A model generated the notes under the pieces. It was not told where the DNA came from and did no database searches. It was given only the letters and a program-made list of their open reading frames with translations. Positions 60,079 through 64,000 of a DNA stretch of 64,000 nucleotides are shown piece after piece. The position numbers and the translations under genes are program-made. Origin of the DNA: Actinobacillus genomosp. 1 (GTDB taxonomy: Bacteria > Pseudomonadota > Gammaproteobacteria > Enterobacterales > Pasteurellaceae); NCBI RefSeq assembly GCF_029774175.1, contig NZ_CP103834.1:630501-694500 (forward strand), written 5' to 3'. Positions within the stretch are counted from its first letter, which is position 1. Every line of letters starts with the position of its first letter.

Positions 60079-60561
60079 ATGGAACATAAAAAACTACCTA
60101 AAGCATTAGATGCGATTGATTTAAAAATTTTAAATGAGCTACAACGTAACGGGAAAATGTCTAATATTGAACTTTCTAAACGAGTCGGTTTATCTCCGAC
60201 ACCTTGTTTAGAACGAGTAAAGCGTTTAGAAAAACAGAATGTCATCATGGGATACCGAGCATTATTGAATCCCGAATTACTGGAAGCACCGTTATTAGTG
60301 ATTGTTGAAATTACTTTAGTGAGGGGCAAACCGGATGTATTTGAAGAGTTTAATCGTGCGGTACAACAGCTGGATGAAATTCAAGAGTGCCATTTAGTAT
60401 CGGGTGATTTTGATTATTTACTCAAAACGCGTGTAGCGGATATGGCGGCTTATCGAAAATTGTTAGGAACAACTTTATTACGATTACCGGGGGTAAACGA
60501 TACGCGTACCTATGTAGTAATGGAAGAAGTTAAGCAAACAAATTACTTGCTATTAAAATAA
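60079..60561 (+). CDS. lrp: Lrp, leucine-responsive global regulator
   Basis: 160 residues with an N-terminal helix-turn-helix (LNELQRNGKMSNIELSKRVGLSPTPCLERVKRLEKQ...) and a C-terminal RAM/AsnC effector domain (VEITLVRGKPDVFEEFN, ECHLVSGDFDYLLK). The sequence is closer to Lrp than to AsnC. The lrp-ftsK order, 11 bases apart, is conserved in enterics; here they may be co-transcribed. Confidence 0.95.
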   Translation: MEHKKLPKALDAIDLKILNELQRNGKMSNIELSKRVGLSPTPCLERVKRLEKQNVIMGYRALLNPELLEAPLLVIVEITLVRGKPDVFEEFNRAVQQLDEIQECHLVSGDFDYLLKTRVADMAAYRKLLGTTLLRLPGVNDTRTYVVMEEVKQTNYLLLK

Positions 60562-60572
60562 GGAGCTAATCG

Positions 60573-63446
60573 GTGATCGAACGATTCAAACCACGATTAA
60601 AAGGCAAAGAGAATTTAATTAATCTGATGTTTATCTTACTAGGATTACTCGGACTCTATTTAATTGTGGCATGGGCAAGTTATAGTCCGTTAGATAATGC
60701 TTGGAGCGTAGGAAGTAGTGTTACCGAACTTGAGGTGTTAAATAAGGCGGGCGTATTAGGCGCATGGTCTATTGATTTATTATACGCTTTTTTGGGTAAA
60801 GTGGCCTTTATCGTACCGTTTTCTTTGCTTGGCATTGCGGCATACTCGCTCATATTAGGGTTAGCGAAAGATTGGACATGGAAACGTTTGTTATTCCGTG
60901 CTATCAGCTTTATCGTATTTGTAGCCGGTTTAGCCGGGCTTTCCAGCGTTATTTTTTCAAACGGTGCTTATTACGTTTCCGGTGGTTTTGTCGGTGGAAT
61001 GTTTCAAACGCTATTAGCGGATTCTATCGGGCAATTCGGCGCATTATTCGTTGCGATGTTGTTTACCGCCGTAGGCTTTTATTTCTGTTCCGGACAATTA
61101 CTACTGCCGTTGTTGGCTCAGTTTTACGATTGGATTGTGGCAAAAGACGAGACTAAACCAACAAATGATCATACGGAGACAGAATTGCAACAAAACCCTG
61201 AAAATCAACCGCTTGCTGATAATGAGGCCTTCAATCATTCTCCGATTGCAAATGAAAATATGGAACAGGAACAATTGACCGATGTTTCGTTATTCAATAG
61301 ACCGAATATCAGTGGTTTACGTAAGGAGCAAGAAACATCGGAAGAGGCTTTAACGAATCCGGCTATGTTTAAAGTGGAAAAAGAATTAGAACTGCCAAAA
61401 ATTAATATCCAAGGGCAAGAATTGTCGTCCGAATTAATGGTAAATCTAACGGAAGAAAATATTCCGGAAATAGACTCTCAAGTCTTACCGAAAATTCGTT
61501 TAAATACTTCATTAGCAGAGGATACCCAAGAGAAATCCACCATTCCTGAGTTGGAAACGGCTGAACTTCTTAAAGAAGAGATTGAGGTGGAATTACAAGA
61601 TCCGACGGCACAAATGCCTGCTTTTGTACAGGAAGTTAAACCTACCGTTCGTTTACAATCAATAGAAGAAACCGTTTCCCATCAAGCGGAAGAGACTGAA
61701 ATAGATTACGAAGCGGAATTAGCGAAAGAATTTGAAAAAGCCGAACAGATTCGTTTAGCGCAAATGGAACAACGATCTAAGGCGCAAGGTTTAGAACAGA
61801 CGTTTGAACAAATTGTAAATGGTAAACCTGAACCTACAACCATTCCGACCGTTAAAATAGTCAATGAAGCGGAAAAGTCGGAATCAGTGTCATCGTCAAA
61901 AGTTCCGGATTATCCGAAAGGCTACGGCGATACACTGATACACCCGTTATTACAGCGTAATCATAAGGTCGAGAAACCAACTACACCATTACCGACCCTT
62001 GATTTGTTAGATGAAGCGCCTCGCCAAACGCAACAGATTACCGAACATGAGATCGTTGAAACTTCTCATCGTTTAGAAAGCGCATTAGCTAATTATGGGG
62101 TTAAAGCAACGGTAGAGGATGTCTTGGTCGGTCCGGTTGTAACTCGCTATGAGGTTAAACCTGCCGCCGGTGTAAAAGCGGCGAAAGTCGTCGGTTTGGC
62201 AAGCGATCTCGCTCGTGAACTAATGTTTAAAGCGATTCGTATTACGGAAGTCGTGCCGGGTAAACCTTATATGGGGATCGAAACACCGAATAAACAGCGT
62301 GAAACGGTTTGGCTTCGTGATGTATTAAATAGTGATACGTTTAAACATAGCGCCGCTACCTTGCCGATGGCACTCGGTAAAGATATTAGCGGCGAACCGA
62401 TTGTGGTTGATATGGCGAAAATGCCGCATTTATTGGTTGCGGGTCAAACCGGCGGTGGTAAGTCGGTCGGCATCAATACTATGATTTTGAGTTTGCTGTT
62501 TAAACTTTCACCGGAACAAGTGCGCTTTATTATGATTGATCCGAAAGTGGTTGAGCTTTCTATCTATAATGATATTCCACATCTACTCACTCCGGTTGTT
62601 ACCGATATGAAAAAAGCGGCAAACGCTTTACGTTGGGCGGTAGAAGAAATGGAACGCCGCTATTTGTTAATCAGTCATTTGAATGTGCGTAATATCGAAG
62701 GCTATAACGATAAAATAGAGCAAGCGGCGGCAATGAATTTTCCAATTCCAGACCCGACTTGGCGTCCGGGTGATTCAATGGTTCAACTTCCGCCGGCATT
62801 AGAAAAACTCAGTTATATTGTGTTGATTGTCGATGAATTTGCGGATTTAATGATGTCTGCGGGTAAAGAAGCCGAAGAATACATTATGCGTATTGCGCAG
62901 AAAGCACGAGCGGTCGGAATTCACTTAATTCTTGCAACGCAACGCCCATCAACCGATGTGATTACCGGCGTGATTAAAGCGAATATTCCAAGTCGTATCG
63001 CCTTTACCGTTGCCAGCCAAATTGATTCTCGTACCATTTTAGATGCAGGCGGTGCGGAAGCGTTATTGGGACGTGGCGATATGTTGTATTCCGGTGCGGG
63101 TAGTCCGGATATTATTCGTATTCACGGTGCATTTATGAGCGATGCGGACGTACAACGTATCGCGGATAACTGGCGAGCAAGAGGTAAGCCGCAATATTTA
63201 GAAAGCATTGTCGCTTCCGTAGAAGAAAGCGAAGGTACTAGTCGAGCGGACAGCGCGGATGTAGATCCTCTTTTTGATGAAATCGTCGAGTTTGTGATTG
63301 AAAGCGGAGTAACTTCGATTAGCGGTATTCAACGCCGTTTCTCACTTGGCTTTAACCGTGCGGCACGTATTGTTGATCAAATGGAAGCGCAGGGCATTAT
63401 TTCCGAGCAAGGTAAAAACGGCAAGCGTGAAATACTGGCTCGTTAA
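60573..63446 (+). CDS. ftsK: FtsK, divisome-linked DNA translocase
   Basis: Pumps the terminus region through the division septum and triggers dimer resolution by XerCD at dif. 957 residues: about four N-terminal helices (22-180), an acidic Glu/Gln-rich linker (about 195-480), a RecA-like motor with Walker A VAGQTGGGKS and Walker B VLIVDEFADL, and the C-terminal gamma winged helix (SISGIQRRFSLGFNRAARIVDQME) that reads KOPS. Shorter than E. coli FtsK (1329 aa) because of the linker. The start is a GTG at 60573 preceded by AAGGAG. Confidence 0.96.
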   Translation: MIERFKPRLKGKENLINLMFILLGLLGLYLIVAWASYSPLDNAWSVGSSVTELEVLNKAGVLGAWSIDLLYAFLGKVAFIVPFSLLGIAAYSLILGLAKDWTWKRLLFRAISFIVFVAGLAGLSSVIFSNGAYYVSGGFVGGMFQTLLADSIGQFGALFVAMLFTAVGFYFCSGQLLLPLLAQFYDWIVAKDETKPTNDHTETELQQNPENQPLADNEAFNHSPIANENMEQEQLTDVSLFNRPNISGLRKEQETSEEALTNPAMFKVEKELELPKINIQGQELSSELMVNLTEENIPEIDSQVLPKIRLNTSLAEDTQEKSTIPELETAELLKEEIEVELQDPTAQMPAFVQEVKPTVRLQSIEETVSHQAEETEIDYEAELAKEFEKAEQIRLAQMEQRSKAQGLEQTFEQIVNGKPEPTTIPTVKIVNEAEKSESVSSSKVPDYPKGYGDTLIHPLLQRNHKVEKPTTPLPTLDLLDEAPRQTQQITEHEIVETSHRLESALANYGVKATVEDVLVGPVVTRYEVKPAAGVKAAKVVGLASDLARELMFKAIRITEVVPGKPYMGIETPNKQRETVWLRDVLNSDTFKHSAATLPMALGKDISGEPIVVDMAKMPHLLVAGQTGGGKSVGINTMILSLLFKLSPEQVRFIMIDPKVVELSIYNDIPHLLTPVVTDMKKAANALRWAVEEMERRYLLISHLNVRNIEGYNDKIEQAAAMNFPIPDPTWRPGDSMVQLPPALEKLSYIVLIVDEFADLMMSAGKEAEEYIMRIAQKARAVGIHLILATQRPSTDVITGVIKANIPSRIAFTVASQIDSRTILDAGGAEALLGRGDMLYSGAGSPDIIRIHGAFMSDADVQRIADNWRARGKPQYLESIVASVEESEGTSRADSADVDPLFDEIVEFVIESGVTSISGIQRRFSLGFNRAARIVDQMEAQGIISEQGKNGKREILAR

Positions 63447-63477
63447 ATAGCGACAATGTCACGTTATTTTTTATAAA

Positions 63478-63486
63478 ACAAGCGGT
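63478..63486 (+). other. DNA uptake sequence after ftsK
   Basis: ACAAGCGGT followed by C, the full Apl-type core, 31 bases after the ftsK stop. One of at least twelve copies in the window. Confidence 0.7.
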
Positions 63487-63627
63487 CGAGATTTTTTCTA
63501 AATATGTAAATGTTGGGAGAATCCGGTCGCGTTTTTATCTATCACTAAAACTACACAATTACTTATAGGATATAGATTAATATTCGTATAAAATTAAGTT
63601 CGGTTTTGATAAATTAAGGACGGAAAT

Positions 63628-64000
63628 ATGCGTTTAGATAACGAAAGAGAAAGTTCGAATGTGGAAGATCGCCGAGGTCAATCATACGGTTCTCGCCGTG
63701 GAGGCGGTCGAGCTAAAGGCGGTATTTTAGGTTTTATTATTGTTTTGGTCGGTGCCTATTATGGGGTTGATTTAACCGGCTTAATGGGATATAGCGATTC
63801 ATCGTCATCTTATCCGCAACAGCAAACGACTCAGATTCAAACATCAGCGGAAGAGGCCGAATTAAATACGATTTCTCGTAAAGTGCTATACACTACAGAG
63901 CGTATTTGGGGTGATTATTTTAAGCAAAACGGTTTAACTTACCGAGAACCTAAATTAGTGCTTTATCGTGGTGTAACGCCTACCGCTTGCGGTACAGGGC
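63628..64000 (+). CDS. YpfJ-like neutral zinc metallopeptidase family protein (5' part)
   Basis: The frame runs to the window edge; about 124 residues are visible. The start MRLDNERESSNVEDRR, one membrane helix (GGILGFIIVLVGAYYGVDLTG), and VLYTTERIWGDYFKQNG match E. coli YpfJ. The family carries an HExxH-type zinc site further downstream, outside the window. Preceded by AAGGA. Confidence 0.85.
   Translation, partial: MRLDNERESSNVEDRRGQSYGSRRGGGRAKGGILGFIIVLVGAYYGVDLTGLMGYSDSSSSYPQQQTTQIQTSAEEAELNTISRKVLYTTERIWGDYFKQNGLTYREPKLVLYRGVTPTACGTG

Overview
The window is a 64 kb piece of a Pasteurellaceae chromosome. The best guess is Actinobacillus, for example A. pleuropneumoniae or a close relative. 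Three things point there: many copies of the Apl-type DNA uptake sequence (core ACAAGCGGT) and few of the Haemophilus type (AAGTGCGGT); Pasteurellaceae-like proteins throughout; and AT-rich, densely packed genes. No rRNA, tRNA, CRISPR array, transposase or prophage was seen. Most of the window is housekeeping.

Layout. 1-9 kb: the 3' end of pdxT, then leftward pnp-nlpI-deaD-tadA, then parC. 9-18.5 kb: the mukF-mukE-mukB chromosome condensin operon, interrupted by a REPIN-like palindromic element, a DUF1016/YhcG-type PD-(D/E)XK nuclease gene between mukE and mukB, and a Septu-like ATPase/HNH nuclease pair (ptuA-ptuB) starting 5 bases after mukB. 18.6-28.6 kb: sotB, pbgA/lapC with yejL, an acrR-acrA-acrB type efflux locus, and glmU. 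28.7-36.6 kb: a DUF1919/CHY zinc-finger pair, a phosphohexomutase, and guaB-guaA split by an AT-rich orphan gene with an HsdR-N-like nuclease domain. 36.8-46.5 kb: rlmE-ftsH, two tandem tyrP copies, glnD, zapG-like, rplM-rpsI. 46.5-56.5 kb: yaaA, a lipoprotein, fieF, a DUF2310 protein, tcyP, a nitroreductase, pheS-pheT-ihfA, and a mepS-like NlpC/P60 lipoprotein. 56.5-64 kb: a candidate CRP-linked small RNA, bioD, a degenerate ROK regulator, rnd, lrp, ftsK and the start of ypfJ.

Accessory DNA sits inside or directly against essential operons rather than in a separate island. The muk locus carries three nuclease/ATPase genes packed so closely that they probably share its transcript. The guaBA operon carries a further nuclease-like gene. 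Visible regulatory sites match the genes: a PurR box at guaB, a TyrR box at the first tyrP, a TetR-type palindrome at acrR, perfect CRP palindromes upstream of the ROK regulator and in the mepS-bioD gap, and a long leader hairpin at pnp. Uptake sequences are often arranged as inverted pairs between genes, where they look like terminators.

All calls come from reading the sequence and from recalled family features; no database search was run.
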